From: JBBDIK01 sp964640385
GTDB lineage: Bacteria; Actinomycetota; UBA4738; JBBDHU01
Assembly: GCA_964640385.1 (NCBI GenBank)
Contig: CAZXFL010000009.1
Location: forward strand, 9,478-73,477
DNA: 64,000 bases
Reading direction: 5' to 3'
Below, piece after piece: positions 17,038 through 25,151 of the stretch. The position numbers were made by a program, and so were the translations under genes. The notes below the pieces were generated by a model. The model was not told where the DNA came from and did not search any database. It saw only the letters and a list, made by a program, of their open reading frames with translations. Positions within the stretch are counted from its first letter, which is position 1. Each line of letters opens with the position of its first letter.

Positions 17038-17702
17038 TGGGCGACCTGCTCACCCAGATCCTGCCTTTGACGCTTGCCGCGGCGATCAGCCCGACCGTCC
17101 TTGCGGTCGCGGTGCTGGTGCTGTCCGCGAAAGAGCGCACCGTCGCCCGCACCGTCGCGTATCTGCTCGGGTGCTGGGTCGTGCTGCTCGCGATCGGTAT
17201 CCCCGGCGTCCTCCTGTTCGCGAACGCGGCTCCGGCTGCCTCGTCGGCCCCATGGATCCACTGGGTCGACTTCGGCGCCGGCATCGCCTTGCTTGCGCTC
17301 GGAGGGCGACGGCTGGCGAAGACGCCTAGCGTGCACGAGAAGCAGGGGTCCCGGGCCAGCAAGATGGCGAACGCCGGCATGCACGACTATGTGGTCCTCG
17401 GGTGCGCGATGATGATCACCAACTTCACCACGCTGGTGTTGTACCTGCCGGTGCTCAAGGGTATCGCCCGTGCTCCCGTCACGGACGCGGAGCGCCTGGC
17501 GGTCCTGCTCGCCTGTCAAGTCATCATCCTGATGCCGGTCCTGGTGCCCCTGCTCATCCGGATCCTCGTGCCCGGGCCGGCGTCGAAGATCCTCGGTACC
17601 GTGAACGCGTTCAGCACGAAGCACACCCGGGTGATCATGACGGTGATCCTGCTGGTCTTCGGCGTCTATCTGACGGTCAAGGGCGCAGCCGAACTGTTCT
17701 GA
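17037..17702 (+). CDS. GAP/LysE-like multi-spanning membrane protein
   Basis: A 221-residue protein with about six transmembrane segments. The pattern LTLAAAISPTVLAVAVLVLS near the N-terminus and the charged central loop resemble the Sap/GAP family of actinobacteria (linked in mycobacteria to glycopeptidolipid export) and, more distantly, LysE-type exporters. The substrate is unknown. ATG 17037 overlaps the pgi stop; the same frame runs open upstream through pgi but that part is not coding. Confidence 0.75.
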   Translation: MGDLLTQILPLTLAAAISPTVLAVAVLVLSAKERTVARTVAYLLGCWVVLLAIGIPGVLLFANAAPAASSAPWIHWVDFGAGIALLALGGRRLAKTPSVHEKQGSRASKMANAGMHDYVVLGCAMMITNFTTLVLYLPVLKGIARAPVTDAERLAVLLACQVIILMPVLVPLLIRILVPGPASKILGTVNAFSTKHTRVIMTVILLVFGVYLTVKGAAELF

Positions 17703-17714
17703 GGGAGGTCCGTG

Positions 17715-18008
17715 ATGGGTTGCCTGCTGCCGCTGTTCTCGATCATCACCCCGCGGTTCGTGATGGTCATCCTGTGGTTGTTCACGACCTACCTCGAACG
17801 CGCCTACGGCAGTTTCTGGGTCCCCTTGCTCGGGTTCATCTTCCTGCCGACCACGACCATCGCCTACGCGATCGCCCAGAACGCACTCGGCGGGGTGGGG
17901 ACCGGCGGCGGGGTCATCGTGCTGGTGGTCGGACTCCTGTTCGATCTCGGGTTCATCACCGGGTCGACCCGGGGCTGGCGTCCCGGCCGCAAGCGCGCCG
18001 CGGACTGA
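17715..18008 (+). CDS. Small hydrophobic membrane protein
   Basis: A 97-residue protein with two to three transmembrane segments (residues about 5-25, 33-55 and 60-82) and a basic C-terminus (RPGRKRAAD). The start is at ATG 17715, 6 nt after GGAGG; the GTG at 17712 is only 3 nt away from it. No family is assigned. It is probably the last gene of the zwf-pgi run, followed by a weak hairpin. Confidence 0.65.
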   Translation: MGCLLPLFSIITPRFVMVILWLFTTYLERAYGSFWVPLLGFIFLPTTTIAYAIAQNALGGVGTGGGVIVLVVGLLFDLGFITGSTRGWRPGRKRAAD

Positions 18009-18021
18009 CCGGGCTGACGAG

Positions 18022-18039
18022 GCCGGCCCGTCGGCCGGC
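18022..18039 (+). terminator. Short GC-rich hairpin, possible weak terminator
   Basis: A 7-bp stem (GCCGGCC/GGCCGGC) with a 4-nt loop lies just after the upstream gene. No T-run follows, so intrinsic termination is doubtful. Confidence 0.3.
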
Positions 18040-18056
18040 TCCGGTCATGGCTCGAA

Positions 18057-18094
18057 TTAACGCAGCCGAAACACGACGCACACCCGTCCGAAAC
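18057..18094 (+). promoter_or_regulatory. GlnR-type nitrogen-regulator operator
   Basis: Four half-sites are evenly spaced by 6 nt: TTAAC, GAAAC, CACAC, GAAAC. This follows the actinobacterial GlnR consensus gTnAC-n6-GaAAC repeated twice; both GAAAC units are perfect. The site centre lies about 43 nt upstream of the transcription start predicted from the -10-like CACAAT at 18106-18111, a normal position for an activator. It precedes amt-glnK-glnD, classic GlnR targets. Confidence 0.7.
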
Positions 18095-18142
18095 CGATCC
18101 GGGTGCACAATCGCCCTACCGTGACGACAAGAGGGAGGGGCG

Positions 18143-19426
18143 ATGCCTGAGGTCAACTCCGGCGATACGGCGTGGGTGCTGATCGCGGCCGCGTTGGTGA
18201 TGTTCATGACGCCGGGTCTGGCGTTCTTCTACGGCGGTCTGGTCCGGGCCAAGAACGTGCTCGGGACGGTCATGCAATCGTTCATCGCCCTGGCGGTGTG
18301 CACGATCATGTGGGTCTTCGTCGGCTACACGCTTGCGTTCGGCCCCGACCACTGGGGGATCATCGGCGGGCTGGACCACATCGGCCTCAAGGGCGTGGGT
18401 GCGGCGCCGATGGATCTGGCGCCGACCGTCCCGGCCAGCGCGTTCATGATCTTCCAGATGATGTTCGCCGTGATCACGCCGGCGCTCATCACCGGGGCGT
18501 TCGCCGAGCGGATGAAGTTCACCGGGTACCTCCTGTTCATCGCCCTGTGGTCGGTCTTCGTCTACGCGCCGATGGCCCACTGGGTCTGGGGCGGCGGGTT
18601 CCTTGGACCGAACGGGATCGGCGCGCTCGATTTCGCGGGCGGCACGGTCGTCCATATCAACGCTGGCGTCGCAGCCCTGGCCACGATCTTGTACATCGGC
18701 AAGCGGCGCGGGTACGGCAATGAGGCGTTCGTTCCACACAACGTCCCGATGGTGGTCCTGGGCGGCGCGATCCTGTGGTTCGGCTGGTTCGGGTTCAACG
18801 CCGGTAGTGCGCTGTCGGCCGGGGGTCTCGCGTCCAGCACGTTCGTCGCAACGCATGTGGCCGCCGCGGCGGCGATCCTCGGATGGCTCATCCCGGAGCG
18901 CATCAGGCACGGGAAGTACACGACAGTGGGTGCGGTGACCGGCGCGGTGGCCGGGCTCGTGGCCATCACCCCGGCGTCTGGCTTCGTCGAGCCGTGGGCG
19001 GCGATCGCGATCGGGTTCGCGGCCGGGCTGATCTGCTTCTTCGCCGTGGACCTGAAGTCCAAGATCGGCTACGACGACTCGCTCGACGTGGTCGGGGTGC
19101 ACATGATCGGCGGCATCATCGGCGCTCTCCTCACGGGCGTGTTCGCCACCCTCGTCATCAACCCGGCGGGGGCGGATGCGAGCCTCAGCCAGTTCCTCAA
19201 GCAGGCGGCGGCGGTAGGCATCACCTTGGTGTTCTCGTTCGTCGCGACCTGGATCATCCTGAAGGTGTGCGACAAGACCGTCGGCTTGCGCCTGGACGAG
19301 GACGACGAAGTGACCGGTCTGGACCTGTCCCAGCACAGTGAGGTGGCCTACACCTGGCAGGAGCGGGGAGGAGCGGTATCGTCAGCCGAACGAGTGGTGA
19401 AGGTGCCGGAAGGGAGCGAGCAGTGA
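18143..19426 (+). CDS. amt: Ammonium transporter
   Basis: A 427-residue Amt/MEP/Rh channel with eleven predicted membrane helices. Family blocks include AFFYGGLVRAKNVLGT at the N-terminus, DFAGGTVVHINAG and WFGWFGFNAGSAL, and the C-terminal regulatory region with DxxxHGE-like YDDSLDVVGVHMIGG. It imports ammonium and is gated by PII. The Shine-Dalgarno sequence GAGGGAGGGG precedes the ATG. glnK (PII) and glnD follow without gaps: the standard actinobacterial nitrogen operon, here behind a GlnR-like operator. Confidence 0.96.
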   Translation: MPEVNSGDTAWVLIAAALVMFMTPGLAFFYGGLVRAKNVLGTVMQSFIALAVCTIMWVFVGYTLAFGPDHWGIIGGLDHIGLKGVGAAPMDLAPTVPASAFMIFQMMFAVITPALITGAFAERMKFTGYLLFIALWSVFVYAPMAHWVWGGGFLGPNGIGALDFAGGTVVHINAGVAALATILYIGKRRGYGNEAFVPHNVPMVVLGGAILWFGWFGFNAGSALSAGGLASSTFVATHVAAAAAILGWLIPERIRHGKYTTVGAVTGAVAGLVAITPASGFVEPWAAIAIGFAAGLICFFAVDLKSKIGYDDSLDVVGVHMIGGIIGALLTGVFATLVINPAGADASLSQFLKQAAAVGITLVFSFVATWIILKVCDKTVGLRLDEDDEVTGLDLSQHSEVAYTWQERGGAVSSAERVVKVPEGSEQ

Positions 19427-19761
19427 GACTGGTCGTGGCGATCATCAAGCCGTTCAAGCTCGACGAGGTGAAGGAGGCATTGCGGTCGATCGGGGTCAAC
19501 GGCCTCACGGTGACCGATGCGCAGGGCTTCGGCCGGCAGCGCGGGCACACGGAGGTCTATCGAGGGGCGGAGTACCAGGTCGACTTCGTGCCCAAGGTCA
19601 AGGTCGAGGTGATGGTGCACGAGGACCAGGTGCAGGGGGTGACCGACGCGATCCTGAAGGCGGCGCGGACCGGAAAGATCGGCGACGGGAAGATCTTCGT
19701 GCTGCCCGCGGACCAGGTCATCCGCATCCGCACCGGGGAGATGGGGCCCGACGCCATCTAA
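19423..19761 (+). CDS. glnK: Nitrogen regulatory protein PII
   Basis: A 112-residue PII signal protein that senses 2-oxoglutarate, ATP and ADP and binds Amt. The T-loop GHTEVYRGAEYQVDF contains Tyr51, the residue that is uridylylated or adenylylated by GlnD. The B-loop and C-terminal signatures (TGKIGDGKIFV) are intact. The GTG start overlaps the amt stop. Confidence 0.96.
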   Translation: MRLVVAIIKPFKLDEVKEALRSIGVNGLTVTDAQGFGRQRGHTEVYRGAEYQVDFVPKVKVEVMVHEDQVQGVTDAILKAARTGKIGDGKIFVLPADQVIRIRTGEMGPDAI

Positions 19762-19764
19762 GCT
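19759..19764 (+). promoter_or_regulatory. -10-like TAAGCT before glnD
   Basis: TAAGCT begins in the last bases of glnK and ends 6 nt before the glnD ATG. This would allow separate leaderless expression of glnD. Confidence 0.35.
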
Positions 19765-19770
19765 TGCTCC

Positions 19771-22242
19771 ATGACCGGGCGTCCGGCGGAGGAGCTGTTC
19801 GCGCATCTGCGCGAACTGGATCGTGCGAACCCGCCCGCCCTTCAGGGGCGGTCGGTCGCGCGGCAACGGGCGGCGATCGTCGACGAAGAACTCCGTGACC
19901 TGTTCGGGGTCGCCGGCGTTCCCGACGGCGTGGCGCTGGTCGCGCTCGGCGGGTACGGCCGCGGGATGCTGCTCCCCGGCTCCGACATCGATCTGCTGAT
20001 CCTGCACGACCGGGTCAAGGACATCGGCCGGGTCGCGGAGCGGTTGTTCTACCCGCTGTGGGACTCGGGTTTGAAGCTCGGCCATAACGTCCGCACGGCC
20101 AAGGAGTGCATCTCGGAGGCGGAGGCGCGGGTCGACGTCGCGTCGGCGATGCTGGACGCGCGTGCCATCGCGGGCGACGAGGCGATGTGCGAGGCGATGG
20201 TGATGTCGATCCAGGCGCTCGTTCGGCGTTCCCCGAAGGACTTCGCGCTCCGCCTGCGGGAAGACGCCGCCGATCGCCATGAGCGCTTCGGATCGGTCGC
20301 CTCGAACCTGGAGCCGGATCTGAAAGAGGGAGCCGGCGGGCTGCGCGACGTGAACGCGCTCGGGTGGCTGGCGGTGGCGCTCGGCGGGGAGGACCTGGAG
20401 GCGCTCATCGATGCGGACCTGCTCGGCGCGCGCGAGGCCGACGCGATCGACGAGGCGGAGGAATTCCTCGTTCGGCTGCGGAGCACGCTGCATCTGATCA
20501 CCGGGGGGCGCTTGGACCGCCTGGTCCTGGATCACCAGCCGGCCATCGCCGAGATGCTGGGCTACGACGACGGCGACGATATGCCGGCACCCGACTCCCT
20601 GATGCGCGCGACGTTCGAGCACGGCCGGGAGGTGCGATGGGTCGTCGATGCCGTCCTCGAGCGGCTGCTGGAGCCGAGCGCCGACACCGGGTCGACCATC
20701 GCGGCGACGCCCGACGGCGTGATGGCGGCGTTCGCGGACGCGGCCGAGTCCGGTCGCGCGCTCCCGTTGTCAGCGCTCGAAGCCGTCGACGCGGTCGAAC
20801 TGCCCGACGGGGTCGTGTGGAGCGATCAGGTGCGGGACGCGTTCCTGCGGGTCCTTCGGTCCGGGCGCGCCGCGGCCACGATCGAGGAGATGGACCGGTC
20901 CGGGGTGTTGGTGCGCTTCCTGCCGGATTGGGCGCCTGTTCGGTATCGTCCGCAGCGCGACCCGTTCCATCGGTACACCGTCGACGTGCATCTGCTGCGC
21001 GCGCTCGGCGGCATGGAACGGCTCCTGGCGAAGCCGGGCGACGATCCGATGGCCGGCGAGGCCGTCGGCCTCGTGACCGATCGCGACGCCGTGCTGCTCG
21101 GAGCCCTGTTCCACGACATCGGCAAGGACGGAACCGGGAACCACGTAGCGGTCGGCGAGTCCGTCGCACGCCGGGCGCTTGAGCGGATGGGGATCGAGGA
21201 GCAGACCCGCGAGGTGGCACGCTTCCTTGTCGGGGAGCATCTCCTGCTGTCGGACACCGCGACCCGCCGTGACCTCACCGACGAGAATCTGATCCTGTCC
21301 GTGGCGGCCCGGATCGGGGACCCGGAGCGACTGGCCGCCCTGTACCTACTCTCGATCGCCGACGCCGGGGCAACCGGGCCGCACGCGTCGACCCCGTGGC
21401 GGCAGACGCTGCTCCGTGAGCTGGTCGCCAAGATCCAGCACGTGTTCGACCGCGGAGACGTCGGCGCAGACACCGCCGACACGCTCATCGAGCGCACCGA
21501 GGCGCTCCGCCAGGTCCTCGCCCCGGAGGATCACGATGAGGTGGAACGGTTCCTCGCCGGTCTCCCGCAGGCGTACGTCCTGACGGTGCCGCCCGAAGAG
21601 GCGGCGGTGCACTTCTCACTGCTGCGAGCCGAGTTGGACGGGCTCGAGGTTCGCACCGCCGAGACCGGGACCGGCGTGGAGCAGGACACCGTTCGGCTCT
21701 CGGTCGTGTGTGCGGACCGGCCGGGTCTGCTCGCGAAGATCGCCGGTGCTCTGTCACTGTCGGGGTTCTCGATCATGTCGGCGCAGGTGTTCACCACCGA
21801 AGCCAGTGTGGCCGTCGACCTGTTCGACGTCGCTAGCACGTTCGAGGGCGACGAAGTGGGGGAAGAACGCTGGCGGACGTTCCGGGGAACGCTGCGCAAG
21901 GCGCTGGACGGCCGCTTGTCGCTCGACTACCGGGTCAAGGAGAAGCGGCAGTACTACCCGGTCCACCGGACGGCCATCCGGGTCGAAGTCACGATCGACA
22001 ACGACGCCTCGGACTTCTACACCGTGATCGAGATCGGCTGCGCGGACCGGGTCGGGCTCCTGTTCGACCTGACGCGAACGCTCGGCGAACTGGAAGTGGA
22101 CGTACACCTCGCGAAGATCGCGACGTACGGCGGCCGGGTCGTCGACGCTTTCTACGTTCGTGACGTGCTCGGCCGCAAGATCGACGACGAGGAGCACGTG
22201 GACGAGATCCGCCGCGCGATCTCCGCTCGCCTAGCCGAGTAG
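19771..22242 (+). CDS. glnD: PII nucleotidyltransferase / bifunctional nitrogen sensor GlnD
   Basis: An 823-residue protein with the full GlnD layout: a nucleotidyltransferase domain (GGYGRGMLLPGSDIDLL near residue 50), an HD domain (DPFHRYTVDVH and LFHDIGKDG, about residues 395-510), and two C-terminal ACT domains (about 640-720 and 750-820) that sense glutamine. In actinobacteria the enzyme modifies PII Tyr51, often by adenylylation. It follows glnK by 9 nt. Its 3' end overlaps the opposing DUF72 gene by 12 nt. Confidence 0.94.
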   Translation: MTGRPAEELFAHLRELDRANPPALQGRSVARQRAAIVDEELRDLFGVAGVPDGVALVALGGYGRGMLLPGSDIDLLILHDRVKDIGRVAERLFYPLWDSGLKLGHNVRTAKECISEAEARVDVASAMLDARAIAGDEAMCEAMVMSIQALVRRSPKDFALRLREDAADRHERFGSVASNLEPDLKEGAGGLRDVNALGWLAVALGGEDLEALIDADLLGAREADAIDEAEEFLVRLRSTLHLITGGRLDRLVLDHQPAIAEMLGYDDGDDMPAPDSLMRATFEHGREVRWVVDAVLERLLEPSADTGSTIAATPDGVMAAFADAAESGRALPLSALEAVDAVELPDGVVWSDQVRDAFLRVLRSGRAAATIEEMDRSGVLVRFLPDWAPVRYRPQRDPFHRYTVDVHLLRALGGMERLLAKPGDDPMAGEAVGLVTDRDAVLLGALFHDIGKDGTGNHVAVGESVARRALERMGIEEQTREVARFLVGEHLLLSDTATRRDLTDENLILSVAARIGDPERLAALYLLSIADAGATGPHASTPWRQTLLRELVAKIQHVFDRGDVGADTADTLIERTEALRQVLAPEDHDEVERFLAGLPQAYVLTVPPEEAAVHFSLLRAELDGLEVRTAETGTGVEQDTVRLSVVCADRPGLLAKIAGALSLSGFSIMSAQVFTTEASVAVDLFDVASTFEGDEVGEERWRTFRGTLRKALDGRLSLDYRVKEKRQYYPVHRTAIRVEVTIDNDASDFYTVIEIGCADRVGLLFDLTRTLGELEVDVHLAKIATYGGRVVDAFYVRDVLGRKIDDEEHVDEIRRAISARLAE

Positions 22243-22938
22243 ATCGCGCAGTCGGTCGGCCATCCTCGGGCTGGCGCCTTCGTCCTCGTGCTTGAAGTAG
22301 CAGAAGATGTCGGAACCGGCATCGAGCGCCGGTCCGATGCGCTCGGCCCACCCTTTCAACTCCGCATCGGTGTACTCCGTCTTGCGCAGTCGCAGGAACC
22401 CGAACGGCTCCCAGGACAGGGCGTCGGGTCCCGGATCCTTCTCGTCGGTCTCGGCGACACACCATGCAACGCCCTGTTCCAGCAGCAGGTCTCGGGCCTC
22501 GAGCCACGATGGGTGGCGGAACTCCATCGCCGACCGGACGTCCGGGGGCAGGTATCCGACGAAGCGCTCGATCAAGGAGCGCTCGTAGTGCAGCGACGGC
22601 GGGCACTGGTACAAGACGCAGCCCAGACGTGGTCCCAACAGCCGCGCCAGCGCGAGGAAGTCGCGCACGTCGTCGTCCGTGTCGGCGAGCCGCTTGAAGT
22701 GCGTGATGCGTTGGTTCGCCTTCAGCGTGAAGCGGAAGGTCTGTGGCGTCTGTTCGGCCCATCCCGTCAGCGTCTTCTCCGACGGGAACCGACGGAACGT
22801 GTAGTTGATCTCGACGCTGTGGAAGCGCGACGCGTAGTAGGACAGGCGCTCCTTCACCTTGACGCCCTCCGGGTAGAACACGCCCTTCCACTCGTCGTAG
22901 GCGAACCCGCTCGTTCCCACGTATAGGGTTCCCAGCAT
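22231..22938 (-). CDS. DUF72 family protein
   Basis: A 235-residue protein with the TIM-barrel-like DUF72 pattern: YVGTSGFAYDEWKGVFYP at the start, VEINYTFRRFPS, and LGCVLYQCPPSLH in the middle, ending with CYFKHEDEGASP. The family is widespread and functionally unassigned. The ATG at 22938 is preceded 6 nt upstream by a -10 hexamer. It diverges from a hydrolase gene with only 11 nt between starts. Confidence 0.85.
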   Translation of the reverse strand: MLGTLYVGTSGFAYDEWKGVFYPEGVKVKERLSYYASRFHSVEINYTFRRFPSEKTLTGWAEQTPQTFRFTLKANQRITHFKRLADTDDDVRDFLALARLLGPRLGCVLYQCPPSLHYERSLIERFVGYLPPDVRSAMEFRHPSWLEARDLLLEQGVAWCVAETDEKDPGPDALSWEPFGFLRLRKTEYTDAELKGWAERIGPALDAGSDIFCYFKHEDEGASPRMADRLRDLLG

Positions 22939-22944
22939 GGAAGC

Positions 22945-22950
22945 ATCCTA
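22945..22950 (-). promoter_or_regulatory. -10 element TAGGAT of a leaderless promoter
   Basis: On the minus strand TAGGAT ends 6 nt before the ATG at 22938. It overlaps the start region of the divergent gene at 22950. Confidence 0.45.
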
Positions 22951-23627
22951 TGGCAACGCCTGAACAACGGTTCACCTTCGACTCGGGGACCGCACGCGGG
23001 GTGGTCACGGGCGCTTGGGCCGATCCGGGCGGTCCGGATGCGGCCTTGGTGGTCGCCCCGGGAACGGGCAGCGACCTGGACGCGCCGTTCCTGGTCGGTT
23101 TCACGCGCGCGCTGAACGACGCCGGCGTCTCGACGTTGCGGTTCAACTTCCCCTACAAAGAGGCGGGTCGGAAGGCTCCCGATCCCGAGGCGACGCTCAG
23201 GGCGACCTGGCTCGCGGCCTTCGATGCCGGGCGCGAACGCGTCGGCGCCGGCATGCCGGTCTTTGCGGGTGGCAAGTCGATGGGCGGTCGTTACGCGTCG
23301 ATGTGCTCGGCGGACGGGATGCCGGCCGCGGGACTGGTGTTCCTCGGGTACCCGCTGCACGCGCCGGGTCGTCCGGACAAGGCCCGGGACGAGCATCTGT
23401 ACGGGATCGAAGCGCCGATGCTGTTCATCGAAGGGACCCGGGACCCCTTCGTGAACCCGCTGGACCAGCTGAAGGAGATCCTCGCGAAGCTGGGGGACCG
23501 AGCCGTGCTGCACGAGATCGCCGACGGCGACCACTCGTTCCGTGTGAAGGGCAAGAAGCGTGACGACCGCGAGATCGGTGCCGAGCTGGCACCGATCGTC
23601 GCGGACTTCATCAGGGAGCACCGTTGA
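22950..23627 (+). CDS. Alpha/beta-hydrolase of the KANL3/Tex30 type
   Basis: A 225-residue alpha/beta hydrolase. The nucleophile elbow is GGKSMGGR (Ser near residue 111). A late Asp in EGTRDPF and His in DGDHSFRV complete a plausible triad. Opening blocks ALVVAPGTGSD and RFNFPYKEAGR fit the KANL3/Tex30-like family. The substrate is unknown. Its stop overlaps the start of the next gene. Confidence 0.8.
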   Translation: MATPEQRFTFDSGTARGVVTGAWADPGGPDAALVVAPGTGSDLDAPFLVGFTRALNDAGVSTLRFNFPYKEAGRKAPDPEATLRATWLAAFDAGRERVGAGMPVFAGGKSMGGRYASMCSADGMPAAGLVFLGYPLHAPGRPDKARDEHLYGIEAPMLFIEGTRDPFVNPLDQLKEILAKLGDRAVLHEIADGDHSFRVKGKKRDDREIGAELAPIVADFIREHR

Positions 23628-23899
23628 TGGGCCGCAAGAACGAACGTGCGCGCGAACGCGAGGAGCCCGCCGGTCGCGGAGACGGGCACTCCTCCGACGG
23701 TCCCAAGTGGGCTCAAGCACCGGGCTTCGACGTGCGGGTGGTGGGCGGGCAGAAGACGTACCGCTGTCCGGGGTGCGATCACGAGGTGCGGGCCGGCGTC
23801 CAGCATCTGGTCGTGGTTCCCCGGGCCGACACCGACGAACGCCGCCACTGGCACACCGAGTGCTGGCGCTCGGAACTCCGCCGCCTCGGCAGCTCCTGA
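23627..23899 (+). CDS. Small Cys/His metal-binding protein
   Basis: A 90-residue protein with a charged N-terminus, then YRCPGCDHEV with a downstream HWHTECW. The Cys and His spacing suggests one zinc site. Similar short proteins are common in actinobacteria but have no known role. ATG 23627 overlaps the upstream stop, and the gene is probably cotranscribed with the hydrolase. Confidence 0.65.
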   Translation: MGRKNERAREREEPAGRGDGHSSDGPKWAQAPGFDVRVVGGQKTYRCPGCDHEVRAGVQHLVVVPRADTDERRHWHTECWRSELRRLGSS

Positions 23900-23931
23900 G
23901 TCGAACTGCAGACCGTCGGTGTCCCGTGGAC

Positions 23932-23937
23932 TACGAT
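23932..23937 (+). promoter_or_regulatory. -10 element TACGAT of a leaderless promoter
   Basis: TACGAT ends 7 nt before GTG 23945 and overlaps the alternative ATG at 23936. It therefore favours the GTG start. Confidence 0.45.
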
Positions 23938-23944
23938 GCGGAAC

Positions 23945-24091
23945 GTGGATGCCGCAACCCGCGCCGAGTGCATCGTCCCCGGCGGGTCCAAGCGCCCGGC
24001 CTGCGATGCGTGCGGAGCGCCGATGGAACCCGAGCACGCGCATCACAGGTGTCCGGAGTGCGGGTACATCCTTCCCTGCTGCGGCTGGTAG
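23945..24091 (+). CDS. Tiny zinc-ribbon protein ending PCCGW
   Basis: A 48-residue protein with two CxxC pairs: CDACGAPM and CPECGY, then a terminal PCCGW. The knuckle spacing fits a zinc ribbon; the short Cys-rich end is unusual. The frame could start at ATG 23936 (51 residues), but the -10 hexamer at 23932-23937 makes GTG 23945 more likely. The function is unknown. The dense Cys content argues that it is real and not chance coding. Confidence 0.6.
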   Translation: MDAATRAECIVPGGSKRPACDACGAPMEPEHAHHRCPECGYILPCCGW

Positions 24092-24137
24092 CCGCCCCCC
24101 GCGCGTCCGGCCCTGCCGGGATGTCGGCGCCCGCGGC

Positions 24138-24143
24138 TATCAT
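24138..24143 (+). promoter_or_regulatory. -10 element TATCAT of a leaderless promoter
   Basis: TATCAT ends 7 nt before ATG 24151 and argues against the in-frame upstream ATG at 24121. Confidence 0.45.
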
Positions 24144-24150
24144 CGCGACC

Positions 24151-24507
24151 ATGCCTCGAGAGCACGTGCGCGCCCGGATGTGGGAGCAGGACGGTCGCTG
24201 GCGGGCCACCATCGACGGCCCGTTCGGCAAGACCTACTCGGCCGCGACGCGCGATGCGTGCTTCGCCTCCCTTCGGCGCGCGGCCGGACGTGACGCGATC
24301 CTGACCGTCGAGGTGTCGCCGCGGCTTGCCGGCGTGGCGGAGGCCGCCAAGATCATGGGGTGGGACAAGCGCCGGGTCGTCACCTATCTGGATCGAGGGA
24401 CGTTCCCGGCTCCGATCGTCTCCCTGGCTTCTGGCCGGGTGTGGCGCGCCGCCGACGTCGAGGCCTACGCCCGTCTGTGGCACGGCCGGCGGAAGGGGCG
24501 CCCTTGA
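24151..24507 (+). CDS. HicB-like / helix-turn-helix DNA-binding protein
   Basis: A 118-residue protein. The N-terminal half (about 1-55: WRATIDGPFGKTYSAATRDA) looks like a single HicB-type antitoxin fold. The C-terminal half (about 60-112: VAEAAKIMGWDKRRVVTYLD, then GRVWRAADVEAY) is an AlpA/excisionase-like winged helix-turn-helix. No HicA-like toxin is adjacent, so a stand-alone regulator is the simplest reading. The stop overlaps the TTG start of the phosphatase gene. Confidence 0.65.
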   Translation: MPREHVRARMWEQDGRWRATIDGPFGKTYSAATRDACFASLRRAAGRDAILTVEVSPRLAGVAEAAKIMGWDKRRVVTYLDRGTFPAPIVSLASGRVWRAADVEAYARLWHGRRKGRP

Positions 24508-25151
24508 GTCGCCACCTGATCCTGATCCGACACGGCCGGGTGGACTTCTCGGCCCAAGCGTACCGCCTAAGCCCGCGCGGCCGTCAGTGGGACCCGCCGC
24601 TGGGTGAAGACGGTGCCCAACAGGCCCGGCTGCTGGCTGCGCGGTTGCTCTCCCTGGACGAACCGGCGGCCGTCTACGTTTCGCCCTTTCGCCGGTGCCT
24701 CGAGACGATCGCGCCGTTCGCGGAGAAGGCCGGCATCGAGCCGGTGGTCGACGAGGATCTCGGGGAAGTGTTCGTCGGAGACTGGGAGGGCAAGTCCTTC
24801 GAGGAGATCGTCGCCGACGACGAGGAGCTCGCCCGGAAGTTCCGTGAGGCGGAGGTGCTCTTCTCGATGTCGGGCGGGGAGAGCGGCGACGAGCTCCGGG
24901 AGCGTGTCCGTCCAGCGGTCGAGCGGGTCATCCGTGCGCATCCGGAAGGAGATGTCTACGTGATCTCCCACGGCGGGGTCATCAACGCGTACATCACCGG
25001 ACTTCTGGACTTCCCTCACGACATGCTCTACTTGCCGGACAACACCTCGCTCAACACGGTGATCATCGACGGCGACGAGCACCGCGTCAAGTTCCTCAAC
25101 GACGTGCGGCACCTCACGAGTCCGGAGCTGTTCGGGGCCTCAGGCGCGTGA
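24504..25151 (+). CDS. Histidine phosphatase (phosphoglycerate-mutase-like) family protein
   Basis: A 215-residue protein. The catalytic RHG motif is at the N-terminus (LILIRHGRV). A second His lies in VISHGGVIN near residue 153, and YVSPFRRCLET matches the family Arg block. The start is TTG 24504, overlapping the upstream stop; no ATG or GTG would retain the RHG motif without invading the previous gene. Substrates of this family range from phosphosugars to nucleotides and cannot be decided here. Confidence 0.85.
   Translation: MSRHLILIRHGRVDFSAQAYRLSPRGRQWDPPLGEDGAQQARLLAARLLSLDEPAAVYVSPFRRCLETIAPFAEKAGIEPVVDEDLGEVFVGDWEGKSFEEIVADDEELARKFREAEVLFSMSGGESGDELRERVRPAVERVIRAHPEGDVYVISHGGVINAYITGLLDFPHDMLYLPDNTSLNTVIIDGDEHRVKFLNDVRHLTSPELFGASGA

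Noticed and set aside
24151..24507. Phage or plasmid excisionase island
   Set aside because: The AlpA-like domain alone is not enough: no integrase, attachment repeats, tRNA disruption or compositional shift nearby.
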